Positions 1-9,137 of a stretch of DNA of 64,000 nt are shown here, piece after piece (the first letter of the stretch is position 1; every line of letters begins with the position of its first letter). A program made the translations under genes and the position numbers. The stretch covers positions 1 through 64,000 of the forward strand of contig NZ_QYUQ01000002.1 in the NCBI RefSeq assembly GCF_003590835.1. Direction: 5' to 3'. The stretch is from Noviherbaspirillum sedimenti (GTDB lineage: Bacteria; Pseudomonadota; Gammaproteobacteria; Burkholderiales; Burkholderiaceae_D). The notes under the pieces were generated by a model, which was given only the letters and a program-made list of their open reading frames with translations, did no database searches and was not told where the DNA came from.

Positions 1-1584
1 GAGATTCGAGCTAGGCTAGAGGCGATGATTCTCAAGCGTAGGGGAGAAGTGCATGAAGCAAGGATTTCAGCCAAGTCACTGCATAAGGTATTCATTACAC
101 TTTGCGAGTCTGCCGGCATTTCCAGCAGCAACTATCCGTTCAATTCAAAGTCACTTGGACGTCGCTCATTGGAGCGATTCATGCACAAAGTAGCAAGCCA
201 GAATTTGGTTGAGAGTACTGCGTCGCGTTATGGAAAAGATGCAATTAAGCGCCTGGCTACTGGCACTGGATACAGCAAGCATATCTACTCTATGGCGCCA
301 TACGATCTTGTGGGACTTGATGCTCACAAGCTCCATTGTTTTGGCACCGTGCAAGTGAATGGCCCTGCCGGTTCGAAGAGGGTCGCCATCGAGCGACTTT
401 GGATCGTGCCAGTGTTGGAAGGGGATTGCGCAGCAATTCTCGGCTACAGCGTTGGTATCCGAACTGAATGCAATGCGGCCGTCATTGAGAATGCACTGAT
501 TTCGGCCATGTCCAAATGGAGTGCGAGAAAACCGAGCATTCCTGGGATGGAGTATCTGCCTGGGGCGGGGCTGCCGTCCGGAGTGTTTCCAGAACTCGCC
601 GGGCGCGGATGGGCAACCCTGATGGTTGATAATGCGGCACCACACTATGCCAAGGCGGTGGCAGAACGTGCCCGTCGGCGTATCGGATGCTTCCTGAATT
701 TCGGGCCAGTTGGCCACTGGGAACACCGGGGGGCATTGGAACGACTGATGGCAACCTTAGAAGCATACGGTTTTAGCCGCCTGCCATCATCGACAGGCTC
801 ATCCCCCGCAGATCCGAAACGTGACGACCCTGTAAGAAAGGCAATCGATCTGGGAATCGACTGGGAGCACCTTCTCGACTTGATCGATATTACGCTTGCG
901 AATTACAACGTTACACCGCATGCGGCCCTCGGAAATCGCAGTCCGCTTAGCGTATTGCGGGATAAATACCATGAAGCCGCATCTCAATTTCTACCACGCT
1001 CACTACCACCGCCTAGTGCAGCCCAACCCGAACTTGGGATCGCAATTGAAACGCGGTTTGTAAGAGGCAATAAAGCAGCGGGGCGCCGGCCTTATATCGA
1101 GGTCGACCGGGTGCGCTATACCAGTCCCGTGTTGGCCAATGCAATGAGCATGATTGGCAAGCAGATCCGGCTTCATATTCGTGAAAGCGACTTGAGTACG
1201 ATCGACGTCTACCTTGTGACCGGCGAATCCCTGGGCACGCTACGCGCCCAAGGCGTGTGGGGACGTTGCAAGCATTCACGCGAGCTGCGCAAGCAGTTTA
1301 ATGCATTGGACGATGCCGGTGAACTCCTCAATTTACCTGGCTCCGATCCCGTTCAAAAAATGCTGGCGTACTACGCGGGAGCCGCTCTCAAACAAACGGA
1401 AAAGAATCGACTCAAAGTATCCCGTGCTGGGACAAAACTTGCCCATACCGCCCACAGCACAGGGAAATCGCTAGAGGAAGTCAAAGCGATGGAGCCGGCG
1501 AGGGCAATCGATATGGTCAGCGCCCCAGAAAAACTCCCTGCACCGTTGATCCAACGCCCCCGCTGGAAAGCCATTAACTCTTAG
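1..1584 (+). CDS. tniA: TniA/TnsB-like DDE transposase (5' end outside the window)
   Basis: This is the strand-transfer subunit of a Tn7/Tn5053-type transposon, with a retroviral-integrase (rve) core and a Mu-transposase-type C-terminal part. Counting from the ATG at 25, the catalytic triad is D99 (VGLDAHK), D202 (LMVDNAAPH) and E239 (RGALER). The frame is open back to base 1, so the real start and the N-terminal DNA-binding domains probably lie upstream; family members are often longer than the 519 residues seen here. It is followed 28 bp later by the ATPase gene and then tniQ. The DDE residues and family are seen directly; activity is inferred. Confidence 0.9.
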   Translation, partial: EIRARLEAMILKRRGEVHEARISAKSLHKVFITLCESAGISSSNYPFNSKSLGRRSLERFMHKVASQNLVESTASRYGKDAIKRLATGTGYSKHIYSMAPYDLVGLDAHKLHCFGTVQVNGPAGSKRVAIERLWIVPVLEGDCAAILGYSVGIRTECNAAVIENALISAMSKWSARKPSIPGMEYLPGAGLPSGVFPELAGRGWATLMVDNAAPHYAKAVAERARRRIGCFLNFGPVGHWEHRGALERLMATLEAYGFSRLPSSTGSSPADPKRDDPVRKAIDLGIDWEHLLDLIDITLANYNVTPHAALGNRSPLSVLRDKYHEAASQFLPRSLPPPSAAQPELGIAIETRFVRGNKAAGRRPYIEVDRVRYTSPVLANAMSMIGKQIRLHIRESDLSTIDVYLVTGESLGTLRAQGVWGRCKHSRELRKQFNALDDAGELLNLPGSDPVQKMLAYYAGAALKQTEKNRLKVSRAGTKLAHTAHSTGKSLEEVKAMEPARAIDMVSAPEKLPAPLIQRPRWKAINS

Positions 1585-1612
1585 GCTTAAAAATGAATCT
1601 TAAGGCCCAAGA

Positions 1613-2695
1613 ATGGAGACTCCGACGCAAATGGCAAAAACGCAGGGAAGTACGAATAGGTCAGAGGCAAAGCCCGTGCTGAGCCGAGTTTTTGATGAGC
1701 ATCCAGTCATTCGCGATAGAGCGCGTCTACCGACGCCGCCAGTCAAGGCCGTGTTCGATGTAATCGAACGAACCATCTACCAGCGTGACCCCGGTTCCTC
1801 TTTCATTGCCCATCCAAGATTTGGAAAGACTTTTGCAATTCAGGTGCTCACCAAACAGGTTTGCGCCACATTCCCCCAAGTTCCTGTGATCATCATCAGT
1901 GCCAAAGGACACGCTCGCTTCTCTGAAGTCGCCTTCTATACCGAAATCTTGGAAAACTGTAAGCATTCCTTTTCTGGCGTGGGGAAGGTCTCTGCACGAC
2001 GTTCTCGCTTGATTAATTATCTTTGGACGCTGAGCCAGGCCCGTAATAGCGACAGAATCGTCCTGTTTATCGATGAAGCACAAAACTGGGCAGAAGCAGA
2101 ATTTTCTTGCCTGCGCGATCTATCAAATGACCTTGCGCTCAACGACGTCCGCGTGATTGCACTGCTTTTCGGACAAACAGAGCTTGCGTCGATCCGCACC
2201 GTGCTTTTGCAATCGAAGCGGACCGATCTAATCGGACGTTTCATGATGCAGCAGTTCGAATTTAAAGGCCTGACCTCGCTTTCTGACCTTGTTGAAACGA
2301 TGGAGTGTTATGACGATGTCGAGATGTCGGAATATCCGGAAGGAAGCGGTATTTGTTATTCCGAATATTTTTTGCCGGCCGCTTTTCAAGGCGGCTGGCG
2401 GCTTTCCAAGGAAGCAGGGCGCTTATGGGCGCAATTCGAGCACGCCGCGCGTGAACACGGAGGGCTAAAACAAGTAGGCATGCACTGGGTCGCGGCTTGT
2501 ATTCGCAGCTTCTTTGTTACCCATATCGGTGTCGACCATACTGGATTGACAGGCACTGATGCGGATTGGCGCCAGGCTGTCGCGGCGTCCTGTTTTGCCT
2601 TATCCCTGGGAGTGACCTATGACGCGGACCTACAGCTGCCCGTAAATGCATCGATCTTTCGTGAGGCGCGCCCAAATGATTACAGGTCAACCTAA
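1613..2695 (+). CDS. tniB: TniB/TnsC-like AAA+ ATPase
   Basis: This is the regulator ATPase that couples the target selector (TniQ) to the transposase (TniA). The P-loop at residues 66-73 is AHPRFGKT, so the first glycine of the usual GxxxxGKT is alanine while the lysine and threonine remain. Walker B is IVLFIDEAQNW with D154 and E155. The length of 360 residues is usual for the TnsC/TniB group. The gene lies between tniA and tniQ, overlaps the start of tniQ, and is probably in the same transcript. The P-loop change is noted because it might affect nucleotide binding. Confidence 0.88.
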   Translation: METPTQMAKTQGSTNRSEAKPVLSRVFDEHPVIRDRARLPTPPVKAVFDVIERTIYQRDPGSSFIAHPRFGKTFAIQVLTKQVCATFPQVPVIIISAKGHARFSEVAFYTEILENCKHSFSGVGKVSARRSRLINYLWTLSQARNSDRIVLFIDEAQNWAEAEFSCLRDLSNDLALNDVRVIALLFGQTELASIRTVLLQSKRTDLIGRFMMQQFEFKGLTSLSDLVETMECYDDVEMSEYPEGSGICYSEYFLPAAFQGGWRLSKEAGRLWAQFEHAAREHGGLKQVGMHWVAACIRSFFVTHIGVDHTGLTGTDADWRQAVAASCFALSLGVTYDADLQLPVNASIFREARPNDYRST

Positions 2696-4130
2696 CGATG
2701 CCGCTTGGCGTGACGAATGGCGCAATCCGTTTGAAAGCCCTTTGTCCTTGCTATGGAAGTTTGCATGGGCAAACTGCCTCACCGCAGGCGAAATTTGCAA
2801 AGCGTTATTCGGCCGCAACCTGACTTCAAGCCTTGGAATGGCGGTGCATGGCAGAACGTTGCTGACGCCGACTTGGATTCGCCACGAGTATCCGTACAGC
2901 GGACCAGTCGCTACTGCAGTGGCCAATGGAGGCCTGGAGGAGTATACGAGGTACTGGGCTACTGCATTGGCTTCGGATGCTGCGATTCGCTATTGCCCCA
3001 AATGCATGCAGCGCGGATATCAAACTATTTTTGCGCAGCTCGATGGTTTGCAGCAATGCCTGATCCATGCGGAACCTCTGCTTGCTCACTGTACAAACTG
3101 TACTGCAGCGACACCGCGTTTTGCATTGGTGCCAGAAACGATGGATGCGCCTTGGCGTTGTCCTTCCTGCTTGCATCCATTTGGTGGCGTGTTTCAGCCA
3201 AGCGAATGGGTTACGACGCCTTCCGAAAAGGCGTGCATTTACGACGCATTTGAACCTATCGACCACTGGCTACGAAATCTTGAGCACGCATCGCTTGAAT
3301 GGTCGGGGCAGAGGGAATGGCACGGTAGATGGCTGGCTGAACCATTGGGACACATGAAACGCATTATGACGTTTTCAGTATTACGTACCCTTGAACCTAT
3401 TGACCTGCCAGATTCGTTCCTCGCAAAGCCAGACCGCTCGATGGCCATCACCGTTGGTAGTTCCGTACCAGACATATTGCTCGAAAGTCGACTGATCGAA
3501 ACGCCTCCAGATAATCGGGGGCTAATAAGCATTTATAAATCAATACGGCGTTACCTTCGGAGGCGACTTGGACCATGTGCGCGTATTGACGATGGAATGA
3601 CTAATGAAGATATCTTTTGGAAAGATCAAATTCTGAACCTGTCACGTAAGTTGTGCCCGCGAAAACAAGCGATGCTGTTATGGCGTCTTCGGTTTGAAGA
3701 TATCGACCAATTTCAGCAGTCGCCACGTCGCCAAGCTCCAAGACTTCATTTACGCGAATCAGCCTTGAATTGGCCTTGGCAGGCCACGGCAAACCAGACG
3801 GCCTGGGCTGGTTTTGCCTTGACCAGCGCTCACGCGAGCTTTGAAGTGGTGGCGAATTGGTGGGAGAGGGCGAAGCAGCTTCAAGATGAAGATATTTATG
3901 GGCGCGATAGAGCCCATGCTCTCACCCTTTACCTGGAGTTTGCGCCCTTTCTGAGCCCTATTAAGACGCCGGTACTGCCTCAAATAACGATGTTGCTCAA
4001 CGTAGGAGTACATCAAAAGGGGGAGGCCATGGTCGTCGTTGGCCCTGGGCCGCGATTTGATGACCTGGAGCCTTGTCCGCACTGCGAGCTCCATGTCAAC
4101 CACCATTGCCGTACAGCGGTCTACTCATAA
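2676..4130 (+). CDS. tniQ: TniQ/TnsD-family target-selection protein
   Basis: TniQ proteins choose the target site and recruit the ATPase. With the start at 2676 (484 residues), zinc-binding pairs are visible at C107-C110, C128-H131, C139-C142 and C162-C165, in the N-terminal half as usual for TniQ. A further CPHC...HHC cluster sits at the extreme C-terminus. An ATG at 2646 is also in frame, but the one at 2676 is better placed behind an AGG-type site and overlaps tniB by only 20 bp. The long C-terminal part suggests a TnsD-like DNA reader, but the target sequence cannot be deduced here. Confidence 0.85.
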   Translation: MITGQPNDAAWRDEWRNPFESPLSLLWKFAWANCLTAGEICKALFGRNLTSSLGMAVHGRTLLTPTWIRHEYPYSGPVATAVANGGLEEYTRYWATALASDAAIRYCPKCMQRGYQTIFAQLDGLQQCLIHAEPLLAHCTNCTAATPRFALVPETMDAPWRCPSCLHPFGGVFQPSEWVTTPSEKACIYDAFEPIDHWLRNLEHASLEWSGQREWHGRWLAEPLGHMKRIMTFSVLRTLEPIDLPDSFLAKPDRSMAITVGSSVPDILLESRLIETPPDNRGLISIYKSIRRYLRRRLGPCARIDDGMTNEDIFWKDQILNLSRKLCPRKQAMLLWRLRFEDIDQFQQSPRRQAPRLHLRESALNWPWQATANQTAWAGFALTSAHASFEVVANWWERAKQLQDEDIYGRDRAHALTLYLEFAPFLSPIKTPVLPQITMLLNVGVHQKGEAMVVVGPGPRFDDLEPCPHCELHVNHHCRTAVYS

Positions 4131-4149
4131 TTTAGCCCATCAAAATTCG

Positions 4150-5388
4150 ATGCCTATGTCAGACCATCCTTCCGTAAGGATAGAGAAAACATTCTCCGTA
4201 GCTCCGATTGATTGGCTGGAATTGCCCGCTGAGCTGGATGGCAGTCGCAGTCATGTGGCTCTGCGTTCCAGTCAATGCGTACTTGGCGCCGTCAATGATC
4301 TTGAGGCAATCGATGCATGGCTTGCATTTACGGCAAAGGATGAAAACACCTTTCGACTCTATCGACACCAAGTGGAGAAATGTCTATTGTGGGCGACAAT
4401 CACTCGCGGCAAGGCATTGTCTTCCATAGACGAAGAAGATGCCGGTGCATTCGAAGCTTTTCTTTTAGATCCGCAGCCTTATCGCCAATGGATTAGCAAT
4501 GCGACGGTCCGCCGAGACAGTCCTGATTGGCGCCCCTTTCGTGGATTACCTTCACCTGCCAGGGCATGCCAGATCGTTGAAATTGTGTCGTTGCTTTTCG
4601 ATTGGTTAGTTAGCCATAGATATGTTCCCTGGAATCCTTGGTACGGAACAGCTCGTTCTAGACGTACTATTCGCCAGCGTGAAATGGCGCTTATGGCCGC
4701 GGATCAGTTTCAGAAATGCGTTTTGACGCTGCCTGAGTGGAAATACATCAATCGCTCACTGGTTAGCGTCAGCAATGATGAGCAGGGCGCCCGTGTAACT
4801 TTAGCAATTTACCTGGCTTACTATGCCGATCTGAAACCAGGTGAGATTTTGAAGCTACAGCGTGAGTCGTTTCGAATCGGGCCGTCCATTTACGGCGAAT
4901 CACCAATCTGCAGGCTCCACATAGCCAATCGCAAACCTATCCGCGCCTCCGTCGTTGTGCTCCCTCCAGTCCTCGCAGCACTTGAACGCTATCTCGTTCA
5001 TAGTGAAAAAAATAAATGTCTTGCCTTTGAAGAAGGTGGTCAACCTCTTTTCCGCTATATATACAAGCGCGTTCCAAAGGGATTTTTAAGCCTTAGCGAG
5101 TTGAATAGAATCTCAAAGGCGCAGCTGAGGCAGGCCGCTGAGATCGCGAGACATGAAAAGAATTTCATTTCCGCACAACGACTAGGTCAAGCCACGTTGG
5201 GTTGGGTTACTCACAGCTTCGAACTTCACTGTAGAGCGGCCAATATCGGCGGCGATCTTCCTTGGTATTTGTTGGGGGCGCGAAAGACTATCGCGGGTAC
5301 GACTTTGGAATATTGTCGTGATCGTCGCCTGATGTCCGATGAAGAAATCGTACATGGTATTGCCGATCTTGTGCCGATGTGGAGCTGA
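4150..5388 (+). CDS. Degenerate tyrosine-recombinase-like protein
   Basis: The 412-residue protein has the shape of a tyrosine recombinase: an N-terminal SAM-like core-binding region (about 55-180) and a C-terminal catalytic-type fold. The box I arginine position is K229 (ADLKPGEIL), the HxxR box reads H355-S-F-E358, and the tyrosine is kept as Y388 (GTTLEYC). Two of the conserved arginines are therefore absent, so cleavage activity is doubtful. It starts 20 bp after tniQ and ends about 70 bp before a cluster of inverted repeats. It could be a resolvase-like partner, a DNA-binding accessory factor, or a decaying gene. The start is uncertain because no strong ribosome-binding site is visible. 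Confidence 0.65.
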   Translation: MPMSDHPSVRIEKTFSVAPIDWLELPAELDGSRSHVALRSSQCVLGAVNDLEAIDAWLAFTAKDENTFRLYRHQVEKCLLWATITRGKALSSIDEEDAGAFEAFLLDPQPYRQWISNATVRRDSPDWRPFRGLPSPARACQIVEIVSLLFDWLVSHRYVPWNPWYGTARSRRTIRQREMALMAADQFQKCVLTLPEWKYINRSLVSVSNDEQGARVTLAIYLAYYADLKPGEILKLQRESFRIGPSIYGESPICRLHIANRKPIRASVVVLPPVLAALERYLVHSEKNKCLAFEEGGQPLFRYIYKRVPKGFLSLSELNRISKAQLRQAAEIARHEKNFISAQRLGQATLGWVTHSFELHCRAANIGGDLPWYLLGARKTIAGTTLEYCRDRRLMSDEEIVHGIADLVPMWS

Positions 5389-5457
5389 CTTTGGGCATTG
5401 CTTAAAGCCTTGTAGCTAGACTTTTTAGATGGCGGTAGCTTGCGTCAGGGTAAAGCG

Positions 5458-5585
5458 CGACAAAATTCTATAACTAAGCATGTCTCAGGTTTTTATGCGA
5501 CGCAAATCTATAACTTTTCGGACTAGTATTACTTTAGAGGCGAAAGTTATAGGTTTGTGTCGATGAGAGTTATACATTTCTGTCG
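5458..5585. repeat. Four copies of a ~20 bp motif in inverted arrangement (candidate transposon end or recombination site)
   Basis: Copies lie at 5458-5475 and 5498-5517 on the plus strand and at 5543-5562 and 5566-5585 on the minus strand. Read in one direction they share CGAC(A/G)nAAA followed by a TATAACTT-like core. Copies 2 and 3 form a near-perfect inverted repeat around a 20 bp spacer. The cluster follows the last gene of the Tni module and precedes core genes. It therefore fits TniA binding sites at a transposon end, or a recombination site for the neighbouring recombinase-like protein. The outer border and any target duplication cannot be fixed from this window. Confidence 0.6.
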
Positions 5586-5844
5586 GAGGACTAAAGTGCA
5601 TAAAAAACGGGCGGCAAAAACAATCATTAACAAGAGAAAATGACGCGTGCGTCTTTATTTTACATTCCATAGTGCATCGTTTGGGTCTTTCAGCGGGGAT
5701 GTCATCACGATAATTCCCTCGACCTGGGCTCGCACAGCTTGAAATTATTTTTAAAAGCCCACTGCGCCAGCAGCCAAATGGTCTGGCATCGCCGTGTGAC
5801 ACGGTACAATTTCGGCCAGCAGGCGCCTAAGCAATGGAGGAAAA
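5586..5844. other. Intergenic spacer after the Tni module
   Basis: I see no convincing gene here. The stretch must contain the junction between the Tni module and the core chromosome. A GGAGG ribosome-binding site for the DUF2164 gene sits at its right end. An open frame on the minus strand (5485-5802) runs through the repeat cluster and resembles no protein I know. Confidence 0.5.
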
Positions 5845-6114
5845 ATGGCAATCAAACTTAAAAAAGAGGCCGAGGAACAGTTGACCGGTTCGCTTCGCCG
5901 TTACTGGAAACAGGAAGAAGGCGAAGAATTGGGCGAACTTCGTGCTCAGATGTTCTTGAAGTTCATTTTGGAAGAGATTGGCCCGAGCGTTTATAACCAG
6001 GCGATTGTTGACGCGCAGGCATACATGCAGGAAAAGGTGACTGAGATGGAGATTTCCTGCTATGCGGAGGAATTTTCGTTCTGGGGAAAGCGTAGCACGA
6101 GTTCGCGCAAGTAA
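5845..6114 (+). CDS. DUF2164 family protein
   Basis: This is a small acidic protein of 89 residues that matches DUF2164 proteins in length and in its central features: an N-terminal helix with KKEAEEQL, LGELRAQMFLKF, EIGPSVYNQAI, and an AYMQEKV segment. Its function is unknown. A strong GGAGG site precedes the ATG. It is the first core-type gene after the transposition module. It reads towards the ybdD gene (convergent), with only 25 bp between the stop codons. Confidence 0.8.
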   Translation: MAIKLKKEAEEQLTGSLRRYWKQEEGEELGELRAQMFLKFILEEIGPSVYNQAIVDAQAYMQEKVTEMEISCYAEEFSFWGKRSTSSRK

Positions 6115-6139
6115 CTTAATTTCACTCAATTAATTTCAC

Positions 6140-6343
6140 TCAACAACAGCCACCAACTTTCCCGTTGCCGCTGCCGTAACGCGCGTCCTGACGCTCCCTG
6201 AAAAACTCTTCATAACTCATGACGGGTTGATCAGGGTGCGTCGTTTCCATGTGGGTGACATAGGTGCTGTATTCAGGCACGCCGACCATGAGCCGCATCG
6301 CCTGCCCGAGATAGCGTCCTGCTTCAGATAAGTTATCCAGCAT
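6140..6343 (-). CDS. ybdD: YbdD/YjiX family small protein
   Basis: This 67-residue protein belongs to the YbdD/YjiX (DUF466) family, which is almost always encoded directly after cstA-type transporters. Its start lies 3 bp after the transporter stop, so the two genes are surely co-transcribed. The motif [13 protein letters not shown] and the C-terminal GGCC tail are typical. The role of this family is not established; a link to carbon-starvation uptake of pyruvate or peptides is inferred from the constant pairing. Confidence 0.9.
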   Translation of the reverse strand: MLDNLSEAGRYLGQAMRLMVGVPEYSTYVTHMETTHPDQPVMSYEEFFRERQDARYGSGNGKVGGCC

Positions 6344-6346
6344 GGC

Positions 6347-8419
6347 TCAAGCCTGAGGAAGCGTGCCCGGCGGGAAGGACTCGGCGGGTGCCTCATCCAC
6401 GCTCGGTCGATCTTTTCGTCTGGCGGACAATATCGTGCGAATGCCGAAAAACAGGACGCTCACGACGACGAACATGAATAAAAATGCCAGCGATGCATCG
6501 ACGTAATCATTGAATATGATTTGCCGCATCTGATCGAACGACTTCGCCGGCGCCAGCAGCTTTCCTTGCTCAAGGGAGGTCTGATACCGGTCGGCATGCG
6601 CCAGGAAGCCGACCTTCGGATTGGTAGAGAATACTTTTTGCCAGCCTGCGGTGAGCGTGCATATCAGCAGCCAGATCGCCGGTACGATGGTGATCCATGC
6701 ATAGCGGTCGCGCTTCATCTTGAACAGGACAGCGGTCGCGAGGATGAGTGCGATGCCTGCGAGCATCTGGTTGGAAATGCCGAACAAGGGCCACAAGGTA
6801 TTGATGCCGCCCAGCGGATCCACCACCCCCTGGTACAGGAAATAACCCCATCCCGCGACGCAGATGGCGGTCGCCACAAAACTCGCCACCACCGACTCTG
6901 TTTTTCTCATTGACGGTACGATCGTGCCAAGCAAATCCTGCAGCATGAAACGACCGGCGCGTGTGCCCGCATCGACCGCCGTCAGGATAAACAGGGCTTC
7001 GAAGAGGATGGCGAAGTGATACCAGAAGGCCATCATTGCTTTTCCGCCGACGACGCCCGAGAGGATTTGCGCCATGCCGACCGCGAGTGTGGGCGCCCCC
7101 CCGGCACGCGAAAGAATCGTGTGTTCGCCGACATCCTTGGCCGTCTGGGTCAGCATCTCCGGCGTCAGCTGAAAGCCCCATTCCGAGATGACCTTGGCCG
7201 CGCCCTCGACGGTGCTGCCGATGATTGCAGGCGGACTGTTCATCGCGAAATACACGCCCGGTTCTATACAGGCCGCCGCCACCAGTGCCATGATCGCGAC
7301 AAACGATTCCATCAGCATTGCGCCATAGCCGATGAGCCGGACATGCGTCTCGTTCTCAAGCAGCTTGGGGGTGGTGCCGGATGAAATCAACGCATGGAAA
7401 CCCGAGACCGCGCCGCAGGCAATCGTGATGAACAGGAATGGGAACAGATCGCCGGACCATACCGGCCCCGTGCCATCGATGAAACGCGTGGTAGAAGGCA
7501 TCTTGAGCTCTGGCATCACCACCAGAATGCCAATTGCCAGCCCGACGATGGTACCGATTTTCAAAAAGGTGGACAGATAGTCGCGCGGTGCCAGCAGCAG
7601 CCAGATCGGCAGCACCGAGGCAACGAAGCCATAGCCGATCAGCAGCCATGTCAGTTGCGTGCCGGTGAAGGTGAACATCGGCCCAAAAGTGGGATGCTCC
7701 TGCACATACTGGCCGAATACGATCGACAGCATCAACAGCACGAATCCGATCACGGAGATTTCGCCGATGCGCCCGACCCTGATGTAGCGCATATACACGC
7801 CCATCAGCAACGCAATCGGTATGGTCGCCATCACGGTAAAGGTGCCCCAGGGGGATTCCGCCAGCGCTTTCACCACGATCAGGGCCAGCACCGCCAAGAT
7901 GATGACCATGATCAGAAAGGCGCCAATCAGTGTGATGACGCCGGCCACCGGGCCCAGCTCGGATTTGATCAGGTCACCGAGCGAGCGGCCATTGCGGCGC
8001 ATCGAAATGAACAGCACCATCGCGTCTTGCACTGCGCCGGCAAAGACAACGCCCACCAGAAGCCACAGCATGCCGGGAAGATAGCCCATTTGCGCGGCCA
8101 GCACCGGTCCGACCAGCGGGCCGGCACCGGCAATGGCCGCGAAATGATGACCGAATAAAACATATTTATTGGTCGGCACATAATCCAGTCCGTCATTGAA
8201 TCGGTATGCCGGCGTCATGCGTTTGGAATCGAGCCCCATTGCATGTTTTGCAATGAAGAGACTGTAATAACGATAAGCAATCAGATAGGTGCAGACTGCA
8301 GCGATCACGATCCAGACTGCACTGATCGCTTCACCGCGCTGCAGAGCAATCGTGCCGAACGAAAAAGCACCCACTATGGCAAGTGCAATCCAGGCGATAT
8401 GCTGTTTGAAATGGCGCAT
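6347..8419 (-). CDS. cstA: CstA/BtsT-family carbon starvation transporter
   Basis: This is an inner-membrane transporter of 690 residues with many hydrophobic segments, belonging to the CstA/BtsT family (peptide or pyruvate-proton uptake). Characteristic stretches such as FGHHFAAIAGAGPLVGPVLA are present. I chose the ATG at 8419 (MRHFKQHIAW) because GAGAGGA lies just upstream on the minus strand; the frame extends back to 8455 without such support. It is the first gene of a two-gene unit with ybdD, and is divergent from uspA. The exact substrate cannot be read from the sequence. Confidence 0.92.
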   Translation of the reverse strand: MRHFKQHIAWIALAIVGAFSFGTIALQRGEAISAVWIVIAAVCTYLIAYRYYSLFIAKHAMGLDSKRMTPAYRFNDGLDYVPTNKYVLFGHHFAAIAGAGPLVGPVLAAQMGYLPGMLWLLVGVVFAGAVQDAMVLFISMRRNGRSLGDLIKSELGPVAGVITLIGAFLIMVIILAVLALIVVKALAESPWGTFTVMATIPIALLMGVYMRYIRVGRIGEISVIGFVLLMLSIVFGQYVQEHPTFGPMFTFTGTQLTWLLIGYGFVASVLPIWLLLAPRDYLSTFLKIGTIVGLAIGILVVMPELKMPSTTRFIDGTGPVWSGDLFPFLFITIACGAVSGFHALISSGTTPKLLENETHVRLIGYGAMLMESFVAIMALVAAACIEPGVYFAMNSPPAIIGSTVEGAAKVISEWGFQLTPEMLTQTAKDVGEHTILSRAGGAPTLAVGMAQILSGVVGGKAMMAFWYHFAILFEALFILTAVDAGTRAGRFMLQDLLGTIVPSMRKTESVVASFVATAICVAGWGYFLYQGVVDPLGGINTLWPLFGISNQMLAGIALILATAVLFKMKRDRYAWITIVPAIWLLICTLTAGWQKVFSTNPKVGFLAHADRYQTSLEQGKLLAPAKSFDQMRQIIFNDYVDASLAFLFMFVVVSVLFFGIRTILSARRKDRPSVDEAPAESFPPGTLPQA

Positions 8420-8536
8420 GGATCCTCTCAAAGAGGCTGGGTAAGCGATCAACAATCATCATGGATCGTAGCAAAGCGGAATTCGGAATATTTCGGATTT
8501 GCTTCGTTCAAGATAAAAGAATGGCATCTTCCAAAT

Positions 8537-8550
8537 TTGATATTGATCAA
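8537..8550. promoter_or_regulatory. Perfect FNR/Anr box upstream of uspA
   Basis: The sequence TTGATATTGATCAA is an exact match to the FNR/Anr consensus TTGATNNNNATCAA. It sits about 100 bp before the uspA start in the 230 bp gap between divergent cstA and uspA. The position fits anaerobic or low-oxygen control of uspA, as known for universal stress proteins in several beta- and gammaproteobacteria. Control of cstA from the same site is possible. Confidence 0.75.
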
Positions 8551-8649
8551 TGGAGTTTGCGTGATTTAGACGATTGGTGTGCGCCTGGCGGCAGGCAGTT
8601 GGATAATGGCTGGACTGAGTCTCCATACATATCGCCATAGAGGCCTATC

Positions 8650-9087
8650 ATGTTCAAGACGATTCTGGTGCCGACGGATGGATCCCCCCGCTCGGAAAAA
8701 GCGGTCAACGCAGCGGTGAGATTCGCAAAGGAAATCAACGGAAAAATTATCGGAGTATCGATTGCCGAACCCCATCCATCCCCATTACTTTCCGATAGCG
8801 AGTTTTTTGGGACGACTCACAGCGTGGATAAAAATCCGCACGATCTGGCATTGGAACATGTTCAAAAGGTCGCCGATGCCGCCGCCGCTGAAGGCGTGCC
8901 CTGTGAAACCGTTTTCGTGCACTCCCACAACCCTCACGAAGAAATTCTGAAGACCGCAGGGAAATACAATTGCGATCTTATCTTCATGGCGCCATACGGA
9001 AAAAAAGGCTGGACCGGCTTGTTTCTGGATAGCGAAACGCAGCAAGTGCTACTGCACGCGACGATTCCGGTATTGGTATTCCACTGA
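8650..9087 (+). CDS. uspA: Universal stress protein, UspA family
   Basis: This 145-residue single-domain Usp begins with MFKTILVPTDGSPRSEKAV, where the early Asp is the usual nucleotide-contacting residue. The C-terminal part (IFMAPYGKKGW, then VLLHATIPVLVF) replaces the common GxxGxxGxxxS/T signature with a partly altered loop, so ATP binding is uncertain. The upstream perfect FNR box suggests induction at low oxygen. It is a single gene, followed by an imperfect hairpin and then a tRNA fragment. Confidence 0.9.
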   Translation: MFKTILVPTDGSPRSEKAVNAAVRFAKEINGKIIGVSIAEPHPSPLLSDSEFFGTTHSVDKNPHDLALEHVQKVADAAAAEGVPCETVFVHSHNPHEEILKTAGKYNCDLIFMAPYGKKGWTGLFLDSETQQVLLHATIPVLVFH

Positions 9088-9137
9088 GACTGGTCAATGA
9101 AAAGGGGGCAGCACGAAGCTGGTCCCTTGTGTGTTTC

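Noticed and set aside
5485..5802. A 105-residue minus-strand gene after the Tni module
   Set aside because: It runs through the inverted repeat cluster and has no protein-like pattern or ribosome-binding site.
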